Shown piece by piece: positions 50,801-62,770 of a DNA stretch of 64,000 bases. The stretch comes from Steromphala cineraria (taxonomy: Eukaryota > Mollusca > Gastropoda > Trochida > Trochidae), in contig OU744723.1 in assembly GCA_916613615.1 (NCBI GenBank), forward strand, positions 29,402,296-29,466,295. Reading direction: 5' to 3'. Under the pieces are notes generated by a model. The model saw nothing but the letters and a program-made list of their open reading frames with translations, was not told the DNA's origin and searched no databases. A program made the position numbers and the translations under genes. Every line of letters begins with the position of its first letter. Position 1 is the stretch's first letter.

Positions 50801-53800
50801 ATGACCTTTCTGTGACCTCTGACCTTTGACAATGTAATGAAGACCTTTTTGAAAGGGGTCAAAGGTCAGAGGTCATAAACAAGTCATTAAAATCATTCAA
50901 AATAGCTAAAAACAACTAAAAAAAACACAAATTTCCCTCCCTCTTGCCTTCGGCCTTCGATCTCTTAACGTTCCTAAACACTCTTTAATGACCCTTCTGT
51001 GACCTTGAACGTTGACATTTTTATGGAAACGTATGAAAGGGGTCAAAGGTCAAAGGTCACAAAACAAGTCTTTAAAATCATTGAAAATAGTCAAAAAGGA
51101 GGGAAATTTGTTGTTTTTTAGCTATGATCTACTTACGGGCCTAAAGAAGACTCTTTTATGACCTTTCTGTGACCTCTGACCTTTGACAATGTAATGAAGA
51201 CCTTTTTGAAACGTGTCAAAGGTCAGAGGTCATAAACAAAGTCATTAAAATCATTCAAAATAACTAAAAACAACTAAAAAAAACACAAATTTCCCCCGTT
51301 CCTAAACACTCTTTTATGACCCTTCTGTGACCTTGAACGTTGACATTTTTATAAAAACTAATGAAAGGGGTCAAAGGTCAAAGGTCACAAAACAAGTCAT
51401 TAAAATCATTGAAAATAGTCAAAAAGGAGGGAAATTTGTTGTTTTTAGCTATGATCTCCTTACGGGCCTAAAGAACACTCTTTTACGACCTTTCAGTGAC
51501 CTTGAACTTTGACAATGTAATGAAAACCTTTTTGAAAGGGGTCAAAGGTCAAAGGTCACAAAACAAGTCTTTAAAATCATTGAAAATAGTCAAAAAGGAG
51601 GGACATTTGTTGTTTTTAGCTATGATCTCCTTACGGGCCTAAAGAACACTCTTTTACGACCTTTCAGTGTCCTTGAACTTTGACACTGTAATGAAAACCT
51701 TTTAGAAAAGGGGTCAAAGGTCAAAGGTCACAAAACAAGTCATTAAATAGCTAGAAAACCAACAAATTTCCCTCCTTTTTGACTATGATCTCTTAACGGG
51801 CCTAAACAAGAATCTTTTATGACCTTTCTGTGACCTTGAACTTTGACAATGTTAATGAAGACCTTTTTGAAAGGGGTCAAAGGTCAAAGGTCACAAAACA
51901 AGTCATTAAAATCATTAACGTTCCTAAACACTCTTTAATGACCCTTCTGTGACCTTGAACGTTGACATTTTTATGGAAACGTATGAAAGGGGTCAAAGGT
52001 CAAAGGTCACAAAACAAGTCTTTAAAATCATTAAAATAGTCAAAAAGGAGGGGACATTTGTTGTTTTTAGCTATGATCTCCTTACGGGCCTAAAGAAGTC
52101 TCTTTACGACCTTTCAGTGTCCTTGAACTTTGACAATGTAATGAAAACCTTTTAGAAAGGGGTCAAAGGTCAAAGGTCACAAAACAAGTCTTTAAAATCA
52201 TTGAAAATAGTCAAAAAGGAGGGACATTTGTTGTTTTTAGCTATGATCTCCTTACGGGCCTAAAGAAGACTCTTTACGACCTTTCAGTGTCCTTGAACTT
52301 TGACACTGTAATGAAAACCTTTTAGAAAAGGGGGTCAAAGGTCAAAGGTCACAAAACAAGTCATTAAATAGCTAGAAAACCAACAAATTTCCCTCCTTTT
52401 TGACTATGATCTCTTAACGGGCCTAAACAAGAATCTTTTATGACCTTTCTGTGACCTTGAACGTTGACATATTTATTAAAACTTATGAAAGGGGTCAAAG
52501 GTCAAAGGTCAAAGGTCACAAAACAAGTCATTAAATAGCTAAAAAACCAACAAATTTCCCTCCTTTTTGACTATGATCTCTTAACGGGCCTAAATAAGAC
52601 TCTTTTATGACCTTTCTGTGACCTCTGACCTTTGACAATGTAATGAAGACCTTTTTGAAAGGTGTCAAAGGTCAGAGGTCATAAACAAGTCATTAAAATC
52701 ATTTAAAATAGCTAAAAACAACTAAAAAAAACACAAATTTCCCTCCCTCTTGCCTTGGGCCTTCGATCACTTAACGTTCCTAAACAGACTCTTTTATGAC
52801 CCTTCTGTGACCTTGAACGTTGACATTTTTATGGAAACGTATGAAAGGGGTCAAAGGTCAAAGGTCACTAAACAAGTCTTTAAAATCATTGAAAATAGTC
52901 AAAAAGGAGGGAAGTTTGTTGTTTTTAGCTATGATCTCCTTACGGGCCTAAAGAAGACTCTTTTACGACCTTTCAGTGACCTTGAACTTTGACAATTGTA
53001 ATGAAAACCTTTTAGAAAAGGGGGTCAAAGGTCAAAGGTCACAAAACAAGTCATTAAATAGCTAAAAAACCAACAATTTCCCTCCTTTTTGACTATGATC
53101 TCTTAACGGGCCTAAACAAGACTCTTTTATGACCTTTCTGTGACCTTGAACTTTGACAATGTAATGAATGACCTTTTTGAAAGGGGTCAAAGGTCAAAGG
53201 TCACAAAACAAGTCGTTAAATAGCTAAAAAACAAACAAATTATTTTCAATGATTTTAAAGACTTCTTTTGTGACCTTTGACCTTTGACATTTTTATGAAA
53301 ACTTATGAAAGGGGTCAAAGGTCAAAGGTCACAAAACAAGTCATTAAAATCATTGAAAATAGTCAAAAAGGAGGGAAATTTGTTGTTTTTAGCTATGATC
53401 TCCTTACGGGCCTAAAGAAGTCTCTTTACGACCTTTCAGTGTCCTTGAACTTTGACACTGTAATGAAAACCTTTTAGAAAAGGGGTCAAAGGTCAAAGGT
53501 CATAAACAAGTCATTAAAATCATTCAAAATAGCTAAAAAACAACTAAAAAAAACACAAATTTCCCTCCCTCTTGCCTTGGGCCTTCGATCACTTAACGTT
53601 CCTAAACAGACTCTTTTATGACCCTTCTGTGACCTTGAACGTTGACATTTTTATGGAAACGTATGAAAGGGGTCAAAGGTCAAAGGTCACAAAACAAATC
53701 ATTAAATAGCTAAAAAAAACCAACAAATTTCCCTCCTTTTTGACTATGATCTCTTAACGGGCCTAAACAAGACTCTTTTATGACCTTTCTGTGACCTTGA

Positions 53801-56800
53801 ACTTTGACAATGTAATGAAGACCTTTTTGAAAGGGGTCAAAGGTCAAAGGTCACAAAAACAAGTCATTAAAATCATTGAAAATAGCTAAAAACAACAACA
53901 AATTTCCCTCCTTTTTGACTAGGATCTCTTAACGTTCCTAAACAGACTCTTTTATGACCTTTCTGTGACCTTGAACTTTGACATTTTTATAAAAACTAAT
54001 GAAAGGGGTCAAAGGTCAAAGGTCACTAAACAAGTCTTTAAAATCATTGAAAATAGTCAAAAAGGAGGGAAATTTGTTGTTTTAAGCTATGATCTCTTAA
54101 CGGGCCTAAACAAGACTCTTTTATGACCTTTCTGTGACTTGAACTTTGACAATGTAATGAAGACCTTTTTTGAAAGGGGTCAAAGGTCAAAGGTCACAAA
54201 ACAAGTCATTAAATAGCTAAAAAAACAACAAATTTCCCTCCTTTTTGACTATGATCTCTTAACGGGCCTAAATAAGACTCTTTTATGACCTTTCTGTGAC
54301 CTCTGACCTTTGACAATGTAATGAAGACCTTTTTGAAAGGGGTCAAAGGTCAGAGGTCATAAACAAGTCATTAAAATCATTCAAAATAGCTAAAAACAAC
54401 TAAAAAAAACACAAATTTCCCTCCCTCTTGCCTTCGGCCTTCGATCTCTTAACGTTCCTAAACACTCTTTAATGACCCTTCTGTGACCTTGAACGTTGAC
54501 ATTTTTATGGAAACGTATGAAAGGGGTCAAAGGTCAAAGGTCACAAAACAAGTCTTTAAAATCATTGAAAATAGTCAAAAAGGAGGGAAATTTGTTGTTT
54601 TTAGCTATGATCTACTTACGGGCCTAAAGAAGACTCTTTTATGACCTTTCTGTGACCTCTGACCTTTGACAATGTAATGAAGACCTTTTTGAAACGTGTC
54701 AAAGGTCAGAGGTCATAAACAAGTCATTAAAATCATTCAAAATAACTAAAAACAACTAAAAAAAACACAAATTTCCCCCGTTCCTAAACACTCTTTTATG
54801 ACCCTTCTGTGACCTTGAACGTTGACATTTTTATAAAAACTAATGAAAGGGGTCAAAGGTCAAAGGTCACAAAACAAGTCATTAAAATCATTGAAAATAG
54901 TCAAAAAGGAGGGAAATTTGTTGTTTTTAGCTATGATCTCCTTACGGGCCTAAAGAACACTCTTTTACGACCTTTCAGTGACCTTGAACTTTGACAATGT
55001 AATGAAAACCTTTTTGAAAGGGGTCAAAGGTCAAAGGTCACAAAACAAGTCTTTAAAATCATTGAAAATAGTCAAAAAGGAGGGACATTTGTTGTTTTTA
55101 GCTATGATCTCCTTACGGGCCTAAAGAACACTCTTTTACGACCTTTCAGTGTCCTTGAACTTTGACACTGTAATGAAAACCTTTTAGAAAAGGGGTCAAA
55201 GGTCAAAGGTCACAAAACAAGTCATTAAATAGCTAGAAAACCAACAAATTTCCCTCCTTTTTGACTATGATCTCTTAACGGGCCTAAACAAGAATCTTTT
55301 ATGACCTTTCTGTGACCTTGAACTTTGACAATGTAATGAAGACCTTTTTGAAAGGGGTCAAAGGTCAAAGGTCACAAAACAAGTCATTAAAATCATTAAC
55401 GTTCCTAAACACTCTTTAATGACCCTTCTGTGACCTTGAACGTTGACATTTTTATGGAAACGTATGAAAGGGGTCAAAGGTCAAAGGTCACAAAACAAGT
55501 CTTTAAAATCATTAAAATAGTCAAAAAGGAGGGACATTTGTTGTTTTTAGCTATGATCTCCTTACGGGCCTAAAGAAGTCTCTTTACGACCTTTCAGTGT
55601 CCTTGAACTTTGACAATGTAATGAAAACCTTTTAGAAAGGGGTCAAAGGTCAAAGGTCACAAAACAAGTCTTTAAAATCATTGAAAATAGTCAAAAAGGA
55701 GGGACATTTGTTGTTTTTAGCTATGATCTCCTTACGGGCCTAAAGAAGACTCTTTACGACCTTTCAGTGTCCTTGAACTTTGACACTGTAATGAAAACCT
55801 TTTAGAAAAGGGGTCAAAGGTCAAAGGTCACAAAACAAGTCATTAAATAGCTAGAAAACCAACAAATTTCCCTCCTTTTTGACTATGATCTCTTAACGGG
55901 CCTAAACAAGAATCTTTTATGACCTTTCTGTGACCTTGAACGTTGACATATTTATTAAAACTTATGAAAGGGGTCAAAGGTCAAAGGTCAAAGGTCACAA
56001 AACAAGTCATTAAATAGCTAAAAAACCAACAAATTTCCCTCCTTTTTGACTATGATCTCTTAACGGGCCTAAATAAGACTCTTTTATGACCTTTCTGTGA
56101 CCTCTGACCTTTGACAATGTAATGAAGACCTTTTTGAAAGGTGTCAAAGGTCAGAGGTCATAAACAAGTCATTAAAATCATTTAAAATAGCTAAAAACAA
56201 CTAAAAAAAACACAAATTTCCCTCCCTCTTGCCTTGGGCCTTCGATCACTTAACGTTCCTAAACAGTCTCTTTTATGACCCTTCTGTGACCTTGAACGTT
56301 GACATTTTTATGGAAACGTATGAAAGGGGTCAAAGGTCAAAGGTCACTAAACAAGTCTTTAAAATCATTGAAAATAGTCAAAAAGGAGGGAAGTTTGTTG
56401 TTTTTAGCTATGATCTCCTTACGGGCCTAAAGAAGACTCTTTTACGACCTTTCAGTGACCTTGAACTTTGACAATGTAATGAAAACCTTTTAGAAAAGGG
56501 GTCAAAGGTCAAAGGTCACAAAACAAGTCATTAAATAGCTAAAAAACCAACAAATTTCCCTCCTTTTTGACTATGATCTCTTAACGGGCCTAAACAAGAC
56601 TCTTTTATGACCTTTCTGTGACCTTGAACTTTGACAATGTAATGAAGACCTTTTTGAAAGGGGTCAAAGGTCAAAGGTCACAAAACAAGTCGTTAAATAG
56701 CTAAAAAACAAACAAATTATTTTCAATGATTTTAAAGACTTCTTTTGTGACCTTTGACCTTTGACATTTTTATGAAAACTTATGAAAGGGGTCAAAGGTC

Positions 56801-58586
56801 AAAGGTCACAAAACAAGTCATTAAAATCATTGAAAATAGTCAAAAAGGAGGGAAATTTGTTGTTTTTAGCTATGATCTCCTTACGGGCCTAAAGAAGTCT
56901 CTTTACGACCTTTCAGTGTCCTTGAACTTTGACACTGTAATGAAAACCTTTTAGAAAAGGGGTCAAAGGTCAAAGGTCATAAACAAGTCATTAAAATCAT
57001 TCAAAATAGCTAAAAACAACTAAAAAAAACACAAATTTCCCTCCCTCTTGCCTTGGGCCTTCGATCACTTAACGTTCCTAAACAGACTCTTTTATGACCC
57101 TTCTGTGACCTTGAACGTTGACATTTTTATGGAAACGTATGAAAGGGGTCAAAGGTCAAAGGTCACAAAACAAATCATTAAATAGCTAAAAAAACCAACA
57201 AATTTCCCTCCTTTTTGACTATGATCTCTTAACGGGCCTAAACAAGACTCTTTTATGACCTTTCTGTGACCTTGAACTTTGACAATGTAATGAAGACCTT
57301 TTTGAAAGGGGTCAAAGGTCAAAGGTCACAAAACAAGTCATTAAAATCATTGAAAATAGCTAAAAACAACAACAAATTTCCCTCCTTTTTGACTAGGATC
57401 TCTTAACGTTCCTAAACAGACTCTTTTATGACCTTTCTGTGACCTTGAACTTTGACATTTTTATAAAAACTAATGAAAGGGGTCAAAGGTCAAAGGTCAC
57501 TAAACAAGTCTTTAAAATCATTGAAAATAGTCAAAAAGGAGGGAAATTTGTTGTTTTAAGCTATGATCTCTTAACGGGCCTAAACAAGACTCTTTTATGA
57601 CCTTTCTGTGACTTGAACTTTGACAATGTAATGAAGACCTTTTTTGAAAGGGGTCAAAGGTCAAAGGTCACAAAACAAGTCATTAAATAGCTAAAAAAAC
57701 AACAAATTTCCCTCCTTTTTGACTATGATCTCTTAACGGGCCTAAATAAGACTCTTTTATGACCTTTCTGTGACCTCTGACCTTTGACAATGTAATGAAG
57801 ACCTTTTTGAAAGGGGTCAAAGGTCAGAGGTCATAAACAAGTCATTAAAATCATTCAAAATAGCTAAAAACAACTAAAAAAACCACAAATTTCCCTCCCT
57901 CTTGCCTTCGGCCTTCGATCTCTTAACGTTCCTAAACACTCTTTAATGACCCTTCTGTGACCTTGAACGTTGACATTTTTATGGAAACGTATGAAAGGGG
58001 TCAAAGGTCAAAGGTCACAAAACAAGTCTTTAAAATCATTGAAAATAGTCAAAAAGGAGGGACATTTGTTGTTTTTAGCTATGATCTCCTTACGGGCCTA
58101 AAGAAGACTCTTTACGACCTTTCAGTGTCCTTGAACTTTGACACTGTAATGAAAACCTTTTAGAAAAGGGGTCAAAGGTCAAAGGTCACAAAACAAGTCA
58201 TTAAATAGCTAGAAAACCAACAAATTTCCCTCCTTTTTGACTATGATCTCTTAACGGGCCTAAACAAGAATCTTTTATGACCTTTCTGTGACCTTGAACG
58301 TTGACATATTTATGAAAACTTATGAAAGGGGTCAAAGGTCAAAGGTCAAAGGTCACAAAACAAGTCATTAAATAGCTAAAAAACCAACAAATTTCCCTCC
58401 TTTTTGACTATGATCTCTTAACGGGCCTAAATAAGACTCTTTTTTGACCTTTCTGTGACCTCTGACCTTTGACAATGTAATGAAGACCTTTTTGAAAGGG
58501 GTCAAAGGTCAGAGGTCATAAACAAGTCATTAAAATCATTTAAAATAGCTAAAAACAACTAAAAAAAACACAAATTTCCCTCCCTC

Positions 58587-61500
58587 TTGCCTTGGGCCTT
58601 CGATCACTTAACGTTCCTAAACAGACTCTTTTATGACCCTTCTGTGACCTTGAACGTTGACATTTTTATGGAAACGTATGAAAGGGGTCAAAGGTCAAAG
58701 GTCACTAAACAAGTCTTTAAAATCATTGAAAATAGTCAAAAAGGAGGGAAGTTTGTTGTTTTTAGCTATGATCTCCTTACGGGCCTAAAGAAGACTCTTT
58801 TACGACCTTTCAGTGACCTTGAACTTTGACAATGTAATGAAAACCTTTTAGAAAAGGGGTCAAAGGTCAAAGGTCACAAAACAAGTCATTAAATAGCTAA
58901 AAAACCAACAAATTTCCCTCCTTTTTGACTATGATCTCTTAACGGGCCTAAACAAGACTCTTTTATGACCTTTCTGTGACCTTGAACTTTGACAATGTAA
59001 TGAAGACCTTTTTGAAAGGGGTCAAAGGTCAAAGGTCACAAAACAAGTCGTTAAATAGCTAAAAAACAAACAAATTATTTTCAATGATTTTAAAGACTTC
59101 ATTTGTGACCTTTGACCTTTGACATTTTTATGAAAACTTATGAAAGGGGTCAAAGATCAAAGGTCACAAAACAAGTCTTTAAAATCATTGAAAATAGTCA
59201 AAAAGAAGGGAAATTTGTTGTTTTTAGCTATGATCTCTTAACGGGCCTAAAGAAGACTCTTTTATTACCTTTCAGTGACCTTGAACTTTGACAATGTAAT
59301 GAAAACCTTTTTGAAAGGGGTCATAGGTCAAAGGTCACAAAACAAATCATTAAAATCATTGAAAACATTTAAAAAGGAGGGAAATTTGTTGTGGTGTTTT
59401 GACTTTGATCTCGTAATGTTCCTTAACAGGCTCTTTTATGACCTTCCTGTGACCTTGAACTTTGACATTTTTTATGAAAAATTATTAAAGGGGTCAAAGG
59501 TCAAAGGTAACAAAACAAGTCATTAAAATCATTGAAAATAGCTAAAAAAATCCAACAAATTTCCCTTCCTTTTTATTATGATTTCTTAACGGGCCTAAAC
59601 AGACTCTTTTATGACCTTTCAGTGTCCTTGAACTTTGCGATGTAATGAAAACCTATTTGAAAGGGGTCAAAGGTCAAAGATCACAAAACAAGTCTTTAAA
59701 ATCCTTGAAAATAGCTAAAAACAACAACAAATTTCCCTCCTTTTTTATTATGATCTCTTAACGGGCCTAAACAAGACTCTTTTATGACCTTTCTGTGACC
59801 TTGAACTTTGACAATGTAATGAAGACCTTTTTGAAAGGGGTCAAAGGTCAAAGATCACAAAACAAGTCTTTAAAATCCTTGAAATAACAAATTTCCCTCC
59901 TTTTTTATTATGATCTCTTAACGGGCCTAAACAAGACTCTTTTATGACCTTTCTGTGACCTTGAACTTTGACAATGTAATGAAGACCTTTTTGAAAGGAG
60001 TCAAAGGTCAAAGGTCACAAAACAAGTCATTAAAATCATTGAAAATAGTCAAAAAGGAGGGAAATTTGTTGTTTTTAGCTATGATCTCCTTATGGGCCTA
60101 AAGAAGTCTCTTTACGACCTTTCAGTGTCCTTGAACTTTGACACTGTAATGAAAACCTTTAAGAAAAGGGGTCAAAGGTCAAAGGTCACAAAACAAGTCA
60201 TTAAATAGCTAAAAAAACAGCAAATTTCCCTCTTTTTTGACTATGATCTCTTAACGGGCCTAAACAAGACTCTTTTATGACCTTTCTGTGACTTGAACTT
60301 TGACAATGTAATGAAGAACTTTTTTGAAAGGGGTCAAAGGTCAAAGGTCAAAGGTCACAAAACAAGTCATTAAATAGCTAAAAAACCAACAAATTTCCCT
60401 CCTTTTTGACTATGATCTCTTAACAGGCCTAAATAAGACTCTTTTTTGACCTTTCTGTGACCTCTGACCTTTGACAATGTAATGAAGACCTTTTTGAAAG
60501 GTGTCAAAGGTCAGAGGTCATAAACAAGTCATTAAAATCATTCAAAATAGCTAAAAACAACTAAAAAAAACACAAATTTCCCTCCCTCTTGCCTTGGGCC
60601 TTCGATCACTTAACGTTCCTAAACAGACTCTTTTATGACCCTTCTGTGACCTTGAACGTTGACATTTTTATGGAAACGTATGAAAGGGGTCAAAGGTCAA
60701 AGGTCACAAAACAAGTCATTAAATAGCTAAAAAAAACAACAAATTTCCCTCCTTTTTGACTATGATCTCTTAACGGGCCTAAACAAGACTCTTTTATGAC
60801 CTTTCTGTGACCTTGAACTTTGACAATGTAATGAAGATCTTTTTGAAAGGGGTCAAAGGTCAAAGGTCACAAAACAAGTCATTAAAATCATTGAAAATAG
60901 CTAAAAACAACAACAAATTTCCCTCCTTTTTGACTAGGATCTCTTAACGTTCCTAAACAGACTCTTTTATGACCTTTCTGTGACCTTGAACTTTGACATT
61001 TTTATGAAAACTAATGAAAGGGGTCAAAGGTCAAAGGTCACAAAACAAGTAATTAAATAGCTAAAAAAACAACAAATTTCCCTCCTTTTTGACTATTTTC
61101 AATGATTTTAAAGACTGTTTTTGTGACATTTGAACTTTGACCCCTTTCTAAAAGGTTTTCATAAAAATGTCAAAGGTCAAAGGTCACAAAACAAGTCATT
61201 AAAATCATTGAAAATAGTTAAAAACAACAACAAATTTCCCTCCTTTTTGACTAGGATCTCTTAACGTTCCTAAACAGACTCTTTTATGACCTTTCTGTGA
61301 CCTTGAACTTTGACATTTTTATGAAAACTTATGAAAGGGGTCAAAGGTCAAAGGTCACAAAACAAGTCTTTAAAATCATTGAAAATAGTCAAAAAGGAGG
61401 GAAATTTGTTGTTTTTAGCTATGATCTCTTAACGGGCCTAAACAAGACTCTTTTATGACCTTTCTGTGACCTTGAACTTTGACAATGTAATGAAAACCTT

Positions 61501-62575
61501 TTTGAAAGGGGTCAAAGGTCAAAGGTCACAAAAAAAGTCATTAAAATCATTGAAAATAGCTAAAAACAACAACAAATTTCCCTCCTTTTTGACTAGGATC
61601 TCTTAACGTTCCTAAACAGACTCTTTTATGACCTTTCTGTGACCTTGAACTTTGACATTTTTATGAAAACTAATGAAAGGGGTCAAAGGTCAAAGGTCAC
61701 AAAACAAGTCATTAAATAGCTAAAAAACCAACAAATTTCCCTCCTTTTTGACTATTTTCAATGATTTTAAAGACTGTTTTTGTGACCTTTGAACTTTGAC
61801 CCCTTTCTAAAAGGTTTTCATAAAAATGTCAAAGGTCAAAGGTCACAAAACAAGTCATTAAAATCATTGAAAATAGTTAAAAACAACAACAAATTTCCCT
61901 CCTTTTTGACTAGGATCTCTTAACGTTCCTAAACAGACTCTTTTATGACCTTTCTGTGACCTTGAACTTTGACATTTTTATGAAAACTTATGAAAGGGGT
62001 CAAAGGTCAAAGGTCACAAAACAAGTCTTTAAAATCATTGAAAATAGTCAAAAAGGAGGGAAATTTGTTGTTTTTAGCTATGATCTCTTAACGGGCCTCA
62101 ACAAGACTCTTTTATGACCTTTCTGTGACCTTGAACTTTGACAATGTAATGAAGACCTTTTTTGAAGGGGTCAAAGGTCAAAGATCACAAAACAAGTCAT
62201 TAAAATCATTGAAAATAGCTAAAAACAACAACAAATTTCCCTTCTTTTTTATCATGATTTCTTAACGGGCCTAAACAGACTCTTTTATGACCTTTCAGTG
62301 TCCTTGAACTTTGACAATGTAATGAAAACCTATTTGAAAGGGGTTAAAGGTCAAAGGTCACAAAACAAGTCTTTAAAATCATTGAAAATAGCTAAAAACA
62401 ACAACAAATTTCCCTCCTTTTTGTTTATGATTTGTTAACGGGCCTAAACAGACTCTTTTATGACCTTTCTGTGACCTTGAACTTTGACAATATAATGAAA
62501 ACCTATTTGAAATGGGTCAAAGGTCAAAAGTCACAAAACAAGTCATAGAAATCATTGAAAACAGCTTAAAAAACA
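58587..62575. repeat. Right, diverged edge of the satellite
   Basis: After 58587 the higher-order order breaks down. Monomers accumulate variants such as GGTCAAAGATCA, TTTTTTATTATGAT and GGGTTAAAGG, and the last recognisable monomer ends near 62575. Two copies of an inverted segment of about 80 bp lie at 61091-61171 and 61750-61830. Confidence 0.8.
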
Positions 62576-62770
62576 TTTGAGGTCATGGGGTCACGAAATC
62601 TACAATTTAGAATCCCCATTGGCCATGGAATCTGCACATCAAATTTCAGCTCTCTAGAGTCATTGGTTCTGGAGAAGAAGTCAAAAAGTGAAAAGTTTAC
62701 GGATGGACAGATGGACGGATGGACGGACGCCATGCCATGCCCATAAGGTTTTTCAGACCTGATCAGCTAA
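62576..62770 (-). mobile_element. Microsatellite + terminal hairpin module
   Basis: On the minus strand this reads TTAGCT, a short AGGTCTGAAAAACCT stem-loop, a CCGTCCATCCGTCC microsatellite, then GTAAACTTTTCAC. This is the same order as at 8911-9020, where TTAGCT and a hairpin precede CTGTCC repeats and GTAAACTTTCACG. It directly abuts the satellite and looks like the terminal module of the same general element class in opposite orientation. Confidence 0.6.

Larger units (their letters stand above)
31769..58586. repeat. Higher-order repeat block, ~3,475-bp unit
   Basis: A landmark monomer variant with GCCTTGGGCCTTCGATCAC starts at 31769, 36253, 39727, 41538, 45013, about 49267, 52750, 56229 and 58587. 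Spacings of 3474, 3475, about 3483 and 3479 define the unit (about 20 monomers). Exceptions are 4484 (first unit, two extra 505-bp blocks), 1811 (39727-41537, a 1.66-kb deletion), about 4254 across the assembly gap, and 2358 (last unit, truncated). Two further landmark variants (32294 series and 33823 series) recur with the same spacing. Units are near identical. Confidence 0.9.
28200..62575. repeat. Satellite array of ~170-bp DR1-containing monomers
   Basis: A nearly continuous array. Successive landmark GTCAAAGGTCAAAGGTCAC sites at 29461, 29628, 29799, 29970, 30129, 30300 and 30470 are 159-171 bases apart. In order, a monomer has GACCTTTCTGTGACCTTGAA, a 25-35 base loop, the GGTCA direct repeats, ACAAAACAAGTC, AAAATCATTGAAAATAG, a core of about 30 bases in either orientation, CTATGATCTC, ACGGGCCTAAA, and ACTCTTTTAT. 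Monomers at both ends are diverged and the middle is highly homogeneous. Repeated short plus-strand frames (60-83 codons) are stop-free windows of the repeat and have no protein features, so I do not call them genes. Confidence 0.95.

Noticed and set aside
31769..59526. Recurrent 60-83 codon plus-strand reading frames with near-identical translations, spaced through the satellite
   Set aside because: They are stop-free windows of the satellite monomer, repeat with its period, lack any domain or initiation context and are broken by one-base changes in several units. Not genes.
28200..62575. CRISPR array
   Set aside because: Repeats are continuous monomers without unique spacers, in an evidently eukaryotic repeat context.
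28900..62575. Site-specific DNA invertase system acting on the satellite core
   Set aside because: No recombinase gene is linked to the array, the flanking repeat is just four bases, and hairpin template switching explains the flips more simply. Kept only as an alternative.
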